64,000 bases of DNA, taken from NCBI RefSeq assembly GCF_015840915.1, contig NZ_CP060398.1, forward strand, positions 1,054,001 to 1,118,000, written 5' to 3'. Below are positions 16,451 through 27,297 of this stretch, one piece after another. Source of the DNA: Synechococcus sp. CBW1002 (GTDB lineage Bacteria; Cyanobacteriota; Cyanobacteriia; PCC-6307; Cyanobiaceae). Numbering within the stretch: position 1 is the first letter of the stretch; each line of letters opens with the position of its first letter. The notes under the pieces are model-generated. The model was not told the origin of the DNA and did no database searches. It saw only the letters and a program-made list of their open reading frames with translations. The position numbers and the translations under genes were made by a program.

Positions 16451-17119
16451 GTGAGCGAAACCTGCCGCACGATCCTCTTCGCCAAGGCGCCGGTGCCCGG
16501 CCAGGTCAAGACCCGGCTGATCCCCGCCCTCGGAGCCCGGGGGGCGGCGGCCCTGGCTGCCGCGATGCTGGAGCGCACGGCGGCCAGTGCGAGCGAGGCC
16601 GCCCTCGGCCCGGTGGAGCTCTGCGTGGCGCCCTCGCGGCAGTTGCCCCTCTGGCAGGAACTGAACCTGCCGCCGGATCTGGCCTGGAGTGAGCAGGGGG
16701 AGGGGGATCTGGGGGCGCGAATGGCGCGGGCGGCGCGGCGCGCCCTGGCGATGGGTGAACCGGTGCTGCTGATCGGCATGGATTGCCCCGCTCTGGGCAC
16801 CCGCCAGTTGCGCAGCGCTGCCGCCCAGCTGCGGGATCACGATGCAACGCTGCTACCCAGCCAGGATGGGGGCTACGTGCTGCTGGGCCTGCGGCGGTTT
16901 GAGATCAGCCTGTTCGAGGCCATGCCCTGGAGCACCCCAGTGGTGCTGGAGCAGACGCGGCGGCGTCTAACAGCGGCAGGCTGGTCCTGGCAGGAGCAAC
17001 CGCCACTGGTCGACATCGACACCCCCGCAGACCTGGCCAGCCTGGATCCGCACCTTCTGGAGCTGGCGCGGCGCTGGGCCCCGGACCTCATTGCCTACCA
17101 GACCTCACCGCCGGAATGA
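16451..17119 (+). CDS. TIGR04282 family arsenosugar biosynthesis protein (DUF2064)
   Basis: A nucleotidyltransferase-like glycosyltransferase of about 222 residues. FAKAPVPGQVKTRL at the N-terminus, LLIGMDCPAL in the middle and QDGGYVLLGLR plus DIDTPADLASL later are the markers of TIGR04282. The start is GTG 16451, directly before the conserved core; the frame is open upstream but that part is low-complexity. Its place among arsM, arsS and the TIGR04283 enzyme supports a role in arsenosugar assembly, though the individual step is not proven. Confidence 0.87.
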   Translation: MSETCRTILFAKAPVPGQVKTRLIPALGARGAAALAAAMLERTAASASEAALGPVELCVAPSRQLPLWQELNLPPDLAWSEQGEGDLGARMARAARRALAMGEPVLLIGMDCPALGTRQLRSAAAQLRDHDATLLPSQDGGYVLLGLRRFEISLFEAMPWSTPVVLEQTRRRLTAAGWSWQEQPPLVDIDTPADLASLDPHLLELARRWAPDLIAYQTSPPE

Positions 17120-17125
17120 GGAGGC

Positions 17126-18166
17126 TCACTCCAGCGCGCCGCCGCAGCTGGAGCCGCTGCCGGCCGTGCAGCCGAAGCAGTGGTTTGCCACCGCGATCGG
17201 CTCAGAGGCTGGATCCCAGTGCAGCAGATCCTGCAGGTGAGCGCGGCGACCCTCGGCCCCCGAGGTGGCACCGAGGGGAAGCCGCAGCTGCTGGTTGAAA
17301 TCACAGTCGTAGAGGGTTCCCTGCCAATCGACACTGATCAGCGAGCGACACATCACCTGGGCCAGATTCGTCTCACGGTGGCTGCTGCGAAGCCGCTGCT
17401 GATAAGCCTCCAGCTCACCACTGGACTGCAGCACGGCCGCATAGCGCTCGATCGGCATGTTGGCCAGGGCAAACAGCTGGTTGAACACGATGCCGAAGTC
17501 GGCCGCGAGCACCCGTTTGTAGTCGGCCTCGAGGCTGGCCTGGGGCGGCGGCAGCACTGGGCCCTGGGGGTTGTAAACGAGGTGAAGCTCAAGGCCGGAC
17601 CCGGGCCGGCCGTAGCCGAGGGCGTTGAGCTGGCGCAGACCGGCGATGCTGCGCACGAACACACCATCGCCACGCTGCCGGTCGACATTGCTGGCCGAAT
17701 AGCAGGGCAGCGACGCCACCACGGTGACGCCCTGCTCGGCAAGAAAGACCGCCAGATCCTCCTGGCCCGGTTCACTCAGGATCGTGAGATTGCAGCGGTC
17801 GATCACCGTCACCCCCAGCTGCCTGGCGGCCACCACCAGCTCGCGGAAGCGGGGGTGAAGCTCCGGCGCGCCGCCCGTGAGGTCGAGGGTGTGGATCCGG
17901 CGGGCCAGCAGCACCTGGGGGATCAACGCCAGGGAGGCGTCGTCCATCATCTCGGTGCGGCTGGGACCGGCATTCACATGGCAGTGGCTGCAGGCCTGAT
18001 TGCAGCGGTAGCCGAGGTTGACCTGCAGGGTGGTGAGGGCACCGCGGCGGATGGCCGGGAAGGTGATGGTGGGTGTGAGTGCTGCGTCCTCCAGCGGCAC
18101 GGCTGATCTCTGTTGGCCAGCCGTTCTCTGGTGCACGGCCGTTCTCTGGTGCTCTGACAAGGCCAT
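17126..18166 (-). CDS. arsS: Arsenosugar biosynthesis radical SAM protein ArsS
   Basis: Radical SAM enzyme thought to add the 5'-deoxyadenosyl group to dimethylarsenite, the committing step to arsenosugars. It has 346 residues from ATG 18166. The cluster motif CNQACSHC is at 55-62, followed by LDLTGGAPELHP. The C-terminal Cys-rich tail (CFGCTAGSGSSCGG) fits a SPASM-like or selenobiotic-type end. The N-terminus before the core has an imperfect repeat (HQRTAVHQRTA). It converges with the DUF2064 gene six bases away. Confidence 0.92.
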   Translation of the reverse strand: MALSEHQRTAVHQRTAGQQRSAVPLEDAALTPTITFPAIRRGALTTLQVNLGYRCNQACSHCHVNAGPSRTEMMDDASLALIPQVLLARRIHTLDLTGGAPELHPRFRELVVAARQLGVTVIDRCNLTILSEPGQEDLAVFLAEQGVTVVASLPCYSASNVDRQRGDGVFVRSIAGLRQLNALGYGRPGSGLELHLVYNPQGPVLPPPQASLEADYKRVLAADFGIVFNQLFALANMPIERYAAVLQSSGELEAYQQRLRSSHRETNLAQVMCRSLISVDWQGTLYDCDFNQQLRLPLGATSGAEGRRAHLQDLLHWDPASEPIAVANHCFGCTAGSGSSCGGALE

Positions 18167-18270
18167 CTCAGATGCTGGGGAGGATGCGGAGACCCTTGGG
18201 TTGTGCGTCTGATCTTGGCCAACCCTGCTGCTCGCTGTGCCAGCAAGGCGAGAGACCACCGACGCCAACC

Positions 18271-18302
18271 TTGACTCTCCAGTGAAGAGGAGCCCATACG
18301 GT
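18271..18302 (+). promoter_or_regulatory. MerR-type operator-promoter upstream of DUF305 gene
   Basis: -35 TTGACT (18271-18276) and -10 TACGGT (18297-18302) are 20 bp apart, the long spacer typical of MerR/CueR-controlled promoters. The spacer carries the dyad CTCC...GGAG (18277-18280, 18289-18292). The first eleven bases (TTGACTCTCCA) are identical to the site in front of the copper ATPase unit. Confidence 0.65.
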
Positions 18303-18323
18303 GGCCTCATTCGCCTTGTTGTG

Positions 18324-19055
18324 ATGCCAGCAGGCACGCTTCGGATCAGCTTCATGGCCCTGGCTGCAGCTGCGCTGTTGTCGTCCACGATGTCTTCCAC
18401 GGCCTTCGCCCAGGTGGATCCCCACGAGGGTCATCGCGGCATGGACGGCATGCCAGGCATGGCGACCCCAACCAGAGAGGACCATGCCCATGCCGGTCAT
18501 GCCCATGACGTGGGCCCGGCAGGCGCCACCTACGACCTGCGCTTCATCGACGGCATGGTGCAGCACCACACCGGTGCCCTGCGCATGAGCGAATTCGTCT
18601 TCGACATCGGCCAACCCGGTGTCGGGGCCCTGGGCAAGACGATCTGGCGGGATCAGGCCAATGAGATCCGCGCCATGGGCCTCGGGCGCAAGGCCTGGTA
18701 CCCGCAGGCGCCCGTCTATCCGGTGGCGCTGGCAGCCGGCGGCGATCCCAACAGCCTGTCTGGTCTGACTCGCATGAGCCAGGCCCAGATCGACGGCATG
18801 CGGATGATGGGCGACGGACCCACCAGGGAGAACCGGGTGGTGTGGTTCCTCGAGGGAATGCTCGACCACCACGGCGGCGCGCTGATCATGGCCCACGACG
18901 CCCTGGCCAAGAGCACCAACCCCACGATCCGGCGCTTTGCCCGGGCCGTGATCGTGGCCCAGCGGGCCGAGATTCGGGAGCTGCGCAGGATGCTGGCGGT
19001 GGAGGGATTGCGCAAGCCTGAGTACCACAATTATGACGCGCTCTTTGCCCTCTAG
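18324..19055 (+). CDS. DUF305 domain exported protein
   Basis: A 243-residue protein with a signal peptide (ALAAAALLSSTMSSTAFAQ), a His/Met-rich linker (HEGHRGMDGMPGMATP, HAHAGHAHD), and two DUF305 HH motifs (DGMVQHHTGALRMSEF and EGMLDHHGGALIMAHDAL). Such His- and Met-rich DUF305 proteins are often linked to copper resistance; a periplasmic metal-binding role is inferred. ATG 18324 is chosen because it follows the MerR-type promoter by about 20 bp. A second ATG at 18354 is possible. Confidence 0.85.
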   Translation: MPAGTLRISFMALAAAALLSSTMSSTAFAQVDPHEGHRGMDGMPGMATPTREDHAHAGHAHDVGPAGATYDLRFIDGMVQHHTGALRMSEFVFDIGQPGVGALGKTIWRDQANEIRAMGLGRKAWYPQAPVYPVALAAGGDPNSLSGLTRMSQAQIDGMRMMGDGPTRENRVVWFLEGMLDHHGGALIMAHDALAKSTNPTIRRFARAVIVAQRAEIRELRRMLAVEGLRKPEYHNYDALFAL

Positions 19056-19482
19056 TCCACAATCTCCAATACACCGCGCACCATGTTCATGCCGCAGTGG
19101 AAGGGATAGACGCCAGCCTCCGTGGGAGGCAATTCCAGGGTTGTGGTGGCATCAAGGGGCAGATCAAGGGTTTTGTGGAAATCGGGGAAGATCACCTGGG
19201 CCACACAGCTGCTCGGATCGATCCTGTGAAAAGCCAGCCGCAGCGGCCGGCCGGCCTTCACTCTGATTCTTGAGGGCGCATAGCCGCCATCCACGGTGAT
19301 GGTGATCTCCTGCAGGCCGTGCTCCCCTTCGCGGGCCACCACCCCACCGCCATGGCGTCCCAGGAACCACCACAGTTCCCAGGCGATCAGCACCACACCA
19401 ACGCCGGCGACCAGGGCCTTCAGCACCATGGGCTGATCGATGGTGCGCCAGAGGGGCGCTGCGGCGGCAAAGAGATGGGTCA

Positions 19483-19483
<1 letters not shown>
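19052..19483 (-). CDS. Membrane-anchored cupredoxin-domain protein
   Basis: A 143-residue protein with one N-terminal transmembrane helix (VLKALVAGVGVVLIAWELWWFL) and a cupredoxin domain facing the periplasm or lumen. The late block GVYPFHCGMNMVRG provides His, Cys and Met as candidate copper ligands, with an earlier FHRID histidine. Its ATG overlaps the ATPase stop by one base (TGATG), so it is translated with that gene. Likely a copper carrier or buffer for the exporter. It ends four bases within the convergent DUF305 gene end. Confidence 0.85.
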
Positions 19484-21593
<2,110 letters not shown>

Positions 21594-21597
<4 letters not shown>

Positions 21598-21830
21598 TCA
21601 GTTGGCTGCGTGGTCATGGAGCGACCACCGAGCCGCAGCGCAGCGGCCGGAAGCAGCGCGTGATGGAGGTGTTGATGCAGGTGTCGCTGACCCATGGAGT
21701 TGGTGTCCTGCGGTGTTGGCGATGTTCTGAGGCGCTCCTGGCAGCTCGAGCCCGTGCCCTTGAGCGTCAGGACGCCGGTCTCGGCAGCCGCCCTGGCAAA
21801 GACAGCAAGAGCTGAGACAGGGGACAGCAT
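21594..21830 (-). CDS. Candidate 78-residue His-containing leader protein before the copper ATPase
   Basis: An open frame that begins about 30 bp after the -10 of the MerR-type promoter and whose stop overlaps the ATPase start as ATGA, the pattern expected for coupled translation. It holds one Cys and a His-rich stretch ([12 protein letters not shown]). No family is recognised and no good ribosome binding site is seen, so it may be only an untranslated leader that happens to be open. A testable candidate, not a firm gene. Confidence 0.35.
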
Positions 21831-21861
21831 CAGAGCACCAACAACCGGGAACGCCCCTGTC

Positions 21862-21893
21862 AGCCTAAAGTCTCCCTAACAGTGGAGAGTCAA
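21862..21893 (-). promoter_or_regulatory. MerR-type operator-promoter for the copper ATPase unit
   Basis: Minus-strand -35 TTGACT (21888-21893) and -10 TAGGCT (21862-21867) with a 20-bp spacer holding the dyad TCTCC...GGAGA. It lies directly before the divergent merR gene, the standard arrangement for a MerR regulator that activates its neighbour. Shares TTGACTCTCCA with 18271-18281. Confidence 0.72.
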
Positions 21894-21901
21894 GCCGATC
21901 C

Positions 21902-22321
21902 ATGGGCGTCACGTCTCCGGTGCAAGGCATCAAGATCGGTGCGTTGGCGGCCCGCAGTGGCCTACCGGTAAAGACGCTGCGCTACTACGAAGGCCTCGGT
22001 CTTCTCCCGGCCGTGAACCGAAGCCCGGGGGGATACCGGTTGTTCCATGAGGAGAAGAGCCTGCAACGGCTGGCCTTCATCCGCCGGCTCAAGGCCCTGG
22101 GTCTGACCCTCGAAGAGATTCAGGCCTGCCTGGCACCCCACGATGCCGGGCTGCTGCCTTGCCACGACATCCAGCGGCAACTCAACCGCCAGATCGAACG
22201 CATTGACGAACGCATCGATGAACTGGGCCTGCTTCGCGAGGAGATTCAGATCCTGCTGGGCAGCTGGCAGACCGCGCCCCGCCAGGATGATGCAGTGATC
22301 TGTCCCAATCTGCAGGTCTGA
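21902..22321 (+). CDS. MerR-family heavy-metal-responsive regulator
   Basis: A 139-residue regulator. The winged HTH block IGALAARSGLPVKTLRYYEGLGLL is followed by RSPGGYRLF, a dimerisation helix, and two cysteines placed for metal binding (LPCHDI at about 81 and VICPNL near the end), as in CueR/ZntR/PbrR types. Divergent from the copper ATPase with the operator in between, so copper or silver is the likely effector. The metal is inferred from context. Confidence 0.9.
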   Translation: MGVTSPVQGIKIGALAARSGLPVKTLRYYEGLGLLPAVNRSPGGYRLFHEEKSLQRLAFIRRLKALGLTLEEIQACLAPHDAGLLPCHDIQRQLNRQIERIDERIDELGLLREEIQILLGSWQTAPRQDDAVICPNLQV

Positions 22322-22553
22322 GGGAGAAAACAAGCCACGGTCAGGCCACTGCTGACTGACTGATGCACTCACCCAGTGCCTGGCATGGCTGGCCCACAGG
22401 CCCCATAGAACAAACTGCTGTCAATCCAGAGCAGTGGATGAAGCTTCAGCCGGGTGTTGCCCAGATCGGAGCGGCGTGACCATCCTCAAGACAGGTGGTC
22501 CAGGCGTGAGGCGGCGACTCGCTGTGAATGAGTTGCTGCCAATTCACGATCCG

Positions 22554-23246
22554 ATGAGAAGGCGCTCAGAGCGAACCAGATCCTGGAACAGGGCCTTGCT
22601 GGGGCTTGCCAGTGCGGGGGTCTGCATGGCGTCCCTGTGGGCTGCGTTGCCATCCAGATCCCAGGGCTGGGGAGGCTATGGAATGCCTGACCATGATGAA
22701 GACATCGAGAGGGTCGGCCGCCCGGGGATGGGCCTGCCCTCAGACCAGCCGTTCATCGTGATGATGATCCCCCACCACGACGGAGCGATCGCCATGGCCG
22801 ATCTTGCGCTCAGCCGTGCCCGGCGGCCCGAGATCAAGGCCCTGGCGAAGCGGATCCAGGCCAGTCAGACGAAAGAAAACGCCCAGATGAGGGCCTGGTA
22901 CCAGCAGTGGTTTGGCCAAAGCATGCCCACCTGGGGACCAGGGGCGGGCTGGGGCGGGCAGGGCCGGATGGGAGGGATGGGAATGGCAATGGGGGGTGGG
23001 CCCATGGGGTCGAGCACAAACCTGATCGCCCTGAGCCAGGCTCCCGACTTCGATCGAGCCTTCATCGAACAGATGATTCCCCACCATCAGATGGGCGTGA
23101 TGATGGCCTCCATGGCCCAGATCAACGCCCAACACCCTGAGCTGCGCAAGCTGCAGCACGCCATGGTGCGGGTACAGAGCGAGGAGATTGAACAGATGGA
23201 GCAGTGGTACCGAAAGTGGTACGAAGCTCAGGGGGCACAACGCTGA
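22554..23246 (+). CDS. DUF305 domain exported protein (second copy)
   Basis: A 230-residue protein with an N-terminal hydrophobic signal (ALLGLASAGVCMASLWAAL), two HH motifs (MMIPHHDGAIAMADLAL and MIPHHQMGVMMASMA) and a Gly/Met-rich linker (GRMGGMGMAMGGGPMG) between the two halves. The internal duplication is typical of DUF305. ATG 22554 is used; the open frame upstream to 22434 lacks signal character. It lies on the same strand as merR but 230 bp away; no MerR-type box was found in front of it. Confidence 0.85.
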   Translation: MRRRSERTRSWNRALLGLASAGVCMASLWAALPSRSQGWGGYGMPDHDEDIERVGRPGMGLPSDQPFIVMMIPHHDGAIAMADLALSRARRPEIKALAKRIQASQTKENAQMRAWYQQWFGQSMPTWGPGAGWGGQGRMGGMGMAMGGGPMGSSTNLIALSQAPDFDRAFIEQMIPHHQMGVMMASMAQINAQHPELRKLQHAMVRVQSEEIEQMEQWYRKWYEAQGAQR

Positions 23247-23300
23247 GAGCCTGCGTCCGGATCAATCCATTCGGCTGTTGATCGATCCGTTGTTGATCCA

Positions 23301-23819
23301 TCAGTGATTGATCGCTGCCAGTCTCTGCAGACGTACCACCAGATCATCGATCGAGTCGTCCTTGGCCGGGTTGAAGCGATTGCTCACCAGCTGCCGGCCG
23401 ACCAGATTGGCACCGAGATGGGCCAACTGCAGCCGAAGCGCGGTGAGCACCGTGTAGCCACCACCGCCAGAGTGGGTGGCAATCGCGATTGGCCGATGGT
23501 TGAACAACCTGCGGAAATCATCCCCCTGCACTGAGAGCCAGGCGACGGCACTGGTGAACAGCGGCGGAATCGAGCCGTTGTACTCCGGTGTGCAGATCAC
23601 CCAGCGGGGAGACGCATCCAGCCGTGCATTGAGCTCGGCAACCCCAGCGGGGATGCCGCTCTCCGCCAGGGTCAGAGGATTGAACAGAGGCAGTGAGAGG
23701 CCCGTCAGGCTGAGCACCTCCGCGGACAAATCGTGCCCGCGTGCCGCTGCCGCAAAGCGCTCAGCGAGGCGGAAATTCTCGCCGGCACTGACGGAGATCA
23801 CGAGGACATCGGCGGCCAT
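23301..23819 (-). CDS. NADPH-dependent FMN reductase family protein
   Basis: A flavodoxin-like protein of 172 residues. The phosphate loop region is VISVSAGENFRLAERFA, the NADPH/flavin block ICTPEYNGSIPPLF is characteristic, and HSGGGGYTVLTALRLQL follows the family pattern. It is probably a quinone, chromate or azo-type reductase; the real electron acceptor is unknown. The start is ATG 23819; a TTG two codons upstream is also open. Confidence 0.85.
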   Translation of the reverse strand: MAADVLVISVSAGENFRLAERFAAAARGHDLSAEVLSLTGLSLPLFNPLTLAESGIPAGVAELNARLDASPRWVICTPEYNGSIPPLFTSAVAWLSVQGDDFRRLFNHRPIAIATHSGGGGYTVLTALRLQLAHLGANLVGRQLVSNRFNPAKDDSIDDLVVRLQRLAAINH

Positions 23820-23877
23820 GAACAATCAGATGAAGGGCAAGGGGTGGGCGAAAAGCCGGAATCAGAACACCAAGGGA

Positions 23878-24559
23878 TCAGCGCACCAGCAGCCCGATCG
23901 GCTCCAGGGCGATCACGCCCCCACAGAGGGCAAGCAGCAGGAAGCCACCGCCATTCACCAGCAGCGAGGCGCCGAAGGCGCCCAGCCACCAGAGCGCGGC
24001 GGAGCCGTCCGCCGGAGCCGCGGCCGCCCCCACACCGATCAGCAGCAACAGGTGATCGGCACCGGTGGGCGGATGCAGGAAGCAGGCGGCGATGCTGCCC
24101 TGGGCGATGCCGTCGGCCTGGGCCGGTTGATCCAGCAGCAGCATCGCCAGGCAGGCAGGCATCACCGGCGATGGGGGCCAGGGAGCGGAAGGAGGAGGAG
24201 GGTGTCATCGAACGAGCCGGCCCGCGCCGGTGATGGTGGGTGAACACGGCGAGCGTTCTGACTGAGAAAGCCGGACGGCCTCCATCACGGCTGCGAGACA
24301 GTGCCGTGATCGGTTCAGGGCGATCCTGCACCCCACCGGACTTTCCTCCTTACCCCCAGGGAGTGACCCGCTGGAACCGTTCGCGCCATTCTGCTGCCAA
24401 TGCCAGCCGAGCAGCAGCAGGCCGATGGCCAGCCTGGGCCGCCAGCAGCACCAGACCAACGATCAACAGAAGATCGCTGGGTTCCAGCAGGAGCCTGGCG
24501 ATGCCGTCGCCCCAGGGACCCAGCCCCAGAAGAGTTACCCCACCACCAGTCGTTCGCAT
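23878..24559 (-). pseudogene. HupE/UreJ-like membrane protein, decayed
   Basis: The upstream piece (from 24559) reads LGLGPWGDGIARLLLEPSDLLLIVGLVLLAAQAG, which resembles the opening of HupE/UreJ-like small membrane proteins. The downstream piece (24165 to 23878) gives HPPTGADHLLLLIGVG and three hydrophobic segments, ending at LEPIGLLVR. The two are in different frames with stops between. Probably a membrane transporter remnant. Family assignment is by eye and tentative. Confidence 0.42.
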
Positions 24560-25098
24560 GAAGGAGCGCCCCTGGTGGAGGCCCTCCAGTTCTTCAAGCC
24601 TCGGGGCGATCTCGGCCATGGTGCCGGCCTCACCTCAGGTGATCGAGACACTGCCGGCATGAAGCACCTTGGAATCCTCCATGGCTGCGAGAATGGGGCG
24701 CAGTATCCCCAGGGCAGAGTGCCGAGCAGCGATGTAGCCATCCTCGGCGTTGCGCATGGGTTGGCCAGCCTGCGGCGGTCCTGGCAGTGAAGAGTCGGAG
24801 ACAGCAGGGAGGTCAGTGTCCAGGGCGGAGCAGATGTCGTCGTCGTTCATCTGACCGGGGGCGCATGTCTGAACCCAGCGTGCAGGCGAGGGCAGGCTGC
24901 CAGGCAACTCTTCCTGCGAAAGACAGAGTGGGACTTGGACTGCCGTTGCGCTCACTCCCGTTAGACAGAAACGAATGCCCGGTGCAACCGTCCTGGCCCA
25001 GAGGCAGGAAGTACCAGCTCAACAGGATCGTTCCGACAGAAGCAGCCATTCCCATGACGATGCGCCACTAGCCTCCACCCAGGCAGCAGCCAATCGTT
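24560..25098. other. Stretch without a confident gene
   Basis: About 540 bp between the decayed HupE-like gene and the small protein at 25099. A 106-codon minus-strand frame (24635-24955) and a 94-codon plus-strand frame overlap here, but neither shows a domain, signal peptide or clear ribosome site. Confidence 0.35.
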
Positions 25099-25398
25099 TT
25101 GAAGGAACTGACCAACCACCAGCTCGACCTTGCACGGATTCCTGATCCCGAGGGAGACCTGCACGGCTGGGAGCACTTCGCCCACACGATCAATGGTTAC
25201 GAAGCGGCCGGGTCATTCGAGGCCTGCGCCGATCTGGCCAACCACAACTGTGCAACCACGCTCACGGAGCTGCGCTGCGCCCTGTTCTTCGTGGCCAGGA
25301 GCGATCGCCACGGTGGGATGTTCGACGACTGCAGCCCCCAGGTACGGGAGCTGCTGAAGAAGATTCGGACGCGGGTGGAAGCCGGAGATCTGAAGTGA
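25099..25398 (+). CDS. Conserved small cyanobacterial protein of unknown function
   Basis: A 99-residue soluble protein starting at TTG 25099. It is rich in His, Cys and acidic residues (GWEHFAHTINGYEAAGSFEAC, NHNCATTLTELRCALFFVARSDRHGG). Composition and the run of plausible helices suggest a real protein, and the style matches picocyanobacterial conserved hypotheticals. I recognise no motif for function. Confidence 0.6.
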   Translation: MKELTNHQLDLARIPDPEGDLHGWEHFAHTINGYEAAGSFEACADLANHNCATTLTELRCALFFVARSDRHGGMFDDCSPQVRELLKKIRTRVEAGDLK

Positions 25399-25477
25399 GT
25401 CTTCAACGACAGCCAGCACACTGACGATCAGAACATGATCGTAGGCTTACGACACCTCGTTGAGAAAGAGTGAGCAC

Positions 25478-25932
25478 AGTCGTTGGATTGAGCTGCTGCT
25501 GGCCCTGCCGCTCACCAACCCGGAGATCGTGCTGGCCACAGCGCTGCTGAGCCTGTTCGTGGGCATCGATCTACCGCGTGGACCCCTCACCCTGCTGCTG
25601 TCCCACAGCCTGTTCTGCCTCAGCTACGCAGCGCTGATCCTCAAGGCCCGGCTGGCAGGATTCGATCCAACCCTGGAACTGGCAGCCCAGGATCTGGGGC
25701 ACCACCGCTGGAGGCCTTCCGCCGGGTCACCCTGCTCTGCTTCTCCCTGTCATTCGACGACTATGTCGTGAGCAGCTTCACAACCGGTGAAACAATGACC
25801 TTGCCGCTCTATCTGGCCGGTGCTTTCCAGCGTCAGATCCCTCCTCAGATCCAGGTCCTGTCCACCGTGGTGCTGCTGGTGAGCGCGGCGCTACTGGTGC
25901 TGGCGACGCCATCGCGGCAGGGCCGGTCGTGA
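25478..25932 (+). pseudogene. Spermidine/putrescine-type ABC permease (PotC-like), truncated
   Basis: The 5' third is missing. The remainder reads ALPLTNPEIVLATALLSLF, then the EAA-type loop region AAQDLG, and after a frame change FSLSFDDYVVSSFTTG, a signature of PotC-like permeases, with a last membrane helix ending at 25932. Sequence between the EAA loop and FSLSFDD is short, implying an internal deletion. No other Pot genes are nearby. Confidence 0.7.
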
Positions 25933-26084
25933 TGGGGGCGGCGAGACTGCCCAGGTCAGCACCCGGTTGATGACCTGGCCAGAGTCAGGACAACCCAGGC
26001 GATCGATACGACACCTCCTCCGGAGTGACGGGCTGGCAATCCTGCGCCGAATCCCCCAGACTTCTTCTTGACCGCAGGCGACTC

Positions 26085-26600
26085 ATGTCCGTCCGTGCAG
26101 CAACAAGGCACCAGACGAGGCTCAAGACTCGGCGGTGCTGGCTGGCCCTGCTGCTGATCGGTGGCGGGCTGCTGCTGGCAAGCCCAAGGACACTGGCGGA
26201 TGGGGAACCCGCCGAGGTCAAGGTCCAGACGCTGGTCCGCTCAGGCCAGGCCTGGAACGGCACACAGCTGCCCGCCTATCCCAGCGGCGAGCCGGAAGTC
26301 ACCGTGCTGCACATCACGATTCCGCCGGGGGTGAGGCTGCCCATGCACATCCACCCAGTGATCAACGCCGGCATGCTGATTCGCGGCCAGCTACTGGTGA
26401 TCAGCGAGGCGGGAGCCAAAGTGCAGCTGAAGGCGGGGGATGGGCTGATCGAGATGGTGAATCAACCCCACTACGGCACGAACAACGGCAAGGAAGCTGC
26501 CGAGATCGTGGTGGTTTACGCGGGGGTGAAGGGAAAGCCGATCACCGTGCTTGAACCCGCTGCCAAAGCAAGTCCAAAGCCGCGTCTGACAGCACCTTGA
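26085..26600 (+). CDS. Exported cupin-domain protein
   Basis: A 171-residue protein with a signal peptide (RCWLALLLIGGGLLLASPRTLAD) and a single cupin fold. The first cupin block PPGVRLPMHIHPVINAGMLI holds two His for metal binding, and the second lies around NQPHYGTNNG. The start is ATG 26085; an upstream in-frame ATG (26025) lacks a signal. Related cyanobacterial periplasmic cupins have no firm function. Confidence 0.78.
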   Translation: MSVRAATRHQTRLKTRRCWLALLLIGGGLLLASPRTLADGEPAEVKVQTLVRSGQAWNGTQLPAYPSGEPEVTVLHITIPPGVRLPMHIHPVINAGMLIRGQLLVISEAGAKVQLKAGDGLIEMVNQPHYGTNNGKEAAEIVVVYAGVKGKPITVLEPAAKASPKPRLTAP

Positions 26601-26722
26601 TGCGATGCAGCACGAGGGCACTGCTGAATCCGTTCTAGATGGTGAGATGGACGAATCGCACGAATCAGCCAGATCATCGCAAATAGGAGATAGACCATGA
26701 AAAAAGAACAGCTACAGAGGAG

Positions 26723-26890
26723 ATGCTGAGCATGACTGGTGATCCAGTTGAGAGTTTATTGCAGTTGGCCGCTGGCCATTATTTGCCTCGGTGTCTCCAT
26801 GCCGTCGCCAATCTTGGAGTCGCTGACGCCCTGAACAACTCGCCCCAGCCCGTTGCCGCGCTTGCCGAGGCGACCGACGCAGACCCAGCA
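26723..26890 (+). pseudogene. O-methyltransferase-like dimerisation domain fragment
   Basis: MTGDPVESLLQLAAGHYLPRC followed by LHAVANLGVADAL and LAEATDADP is the N-terminal dimerisation/winged-helix region of plant-type O-methyltransferases. The SAM-binding half is absent: the frame stops shortly after and the next recognisable sequence belongs to a different gene, so a deletion has fused two remnants. Confidence 0.6.
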
Positions 26891-26891
26891 G

Positions 26892-27152
26892 ATGACAGAG
26901 CTTAGAGTTGATCCAAGAGCCCTTGTCCTAGAGGGACGATTAATCGAGGCAATCAAGACCACTCGCGAGCAAACAGGAATCAGCCTCAATGAAGCCAAAG
27001 ACGCCGTTGACGCCTTTCTTGTCAATCCTCAATCAACATCACGAACGAGCAGACCAGTCTCAAGGCATCAATCCGGAGACATTCCCCTTCAAGTAATCCT
27101 ATTTTGGGAAGAGGGGAGCTTGCTCAACGCGATCAAAACAACCCGAGAAGCA
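26892..27152 (+). pseudogene. Ribosomal L7/L12 C-terminal-domain-like protein, 3'-truncated
   Basis: From ATG 26892 it reads LEGRLIEAIKTTREQTGISL and NEAKDAVDAFL, a near-perfect L7/L12 C-terminal-type helix pair, and then starts a second copy (WEEGSLLNAIKTTREA) that breaks at about 27152. Cyanobacteria carry small stand-alone proteins with tandem domains of this kind. The open frame runs on for 100 codons, but that sequence has no family character and overlaps a different remnant in another frame. Confidence 0.5.
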
Positions 27153-27177
27153 TTCTATATTGAACTCAGGCCTTCAC

Positions 27178-27297
27178 GGCAGATACAAATCCGCATCGGC
27201 CAGGCTGCGCAAACGCTTGATCACCAAACTGGCGATGAACATGATCATCATGGGCAGCATTCTGCTGATCGTCCTCCACTTGCTCGGAAAGAAGTGA
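27178..27297 (+). pseudogene. Fragment of a small single-helix membrane protein
   Basis: A basic stretch (RLRKRLITKLA) leads into one hydrophobic helix (MNMIIMGSILLIVLHLLGKK) and a stop at 27295-27297. The beginning is lost at the junction with the L7/L12-like fragment. No family recognised. Confidence 0.35.
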
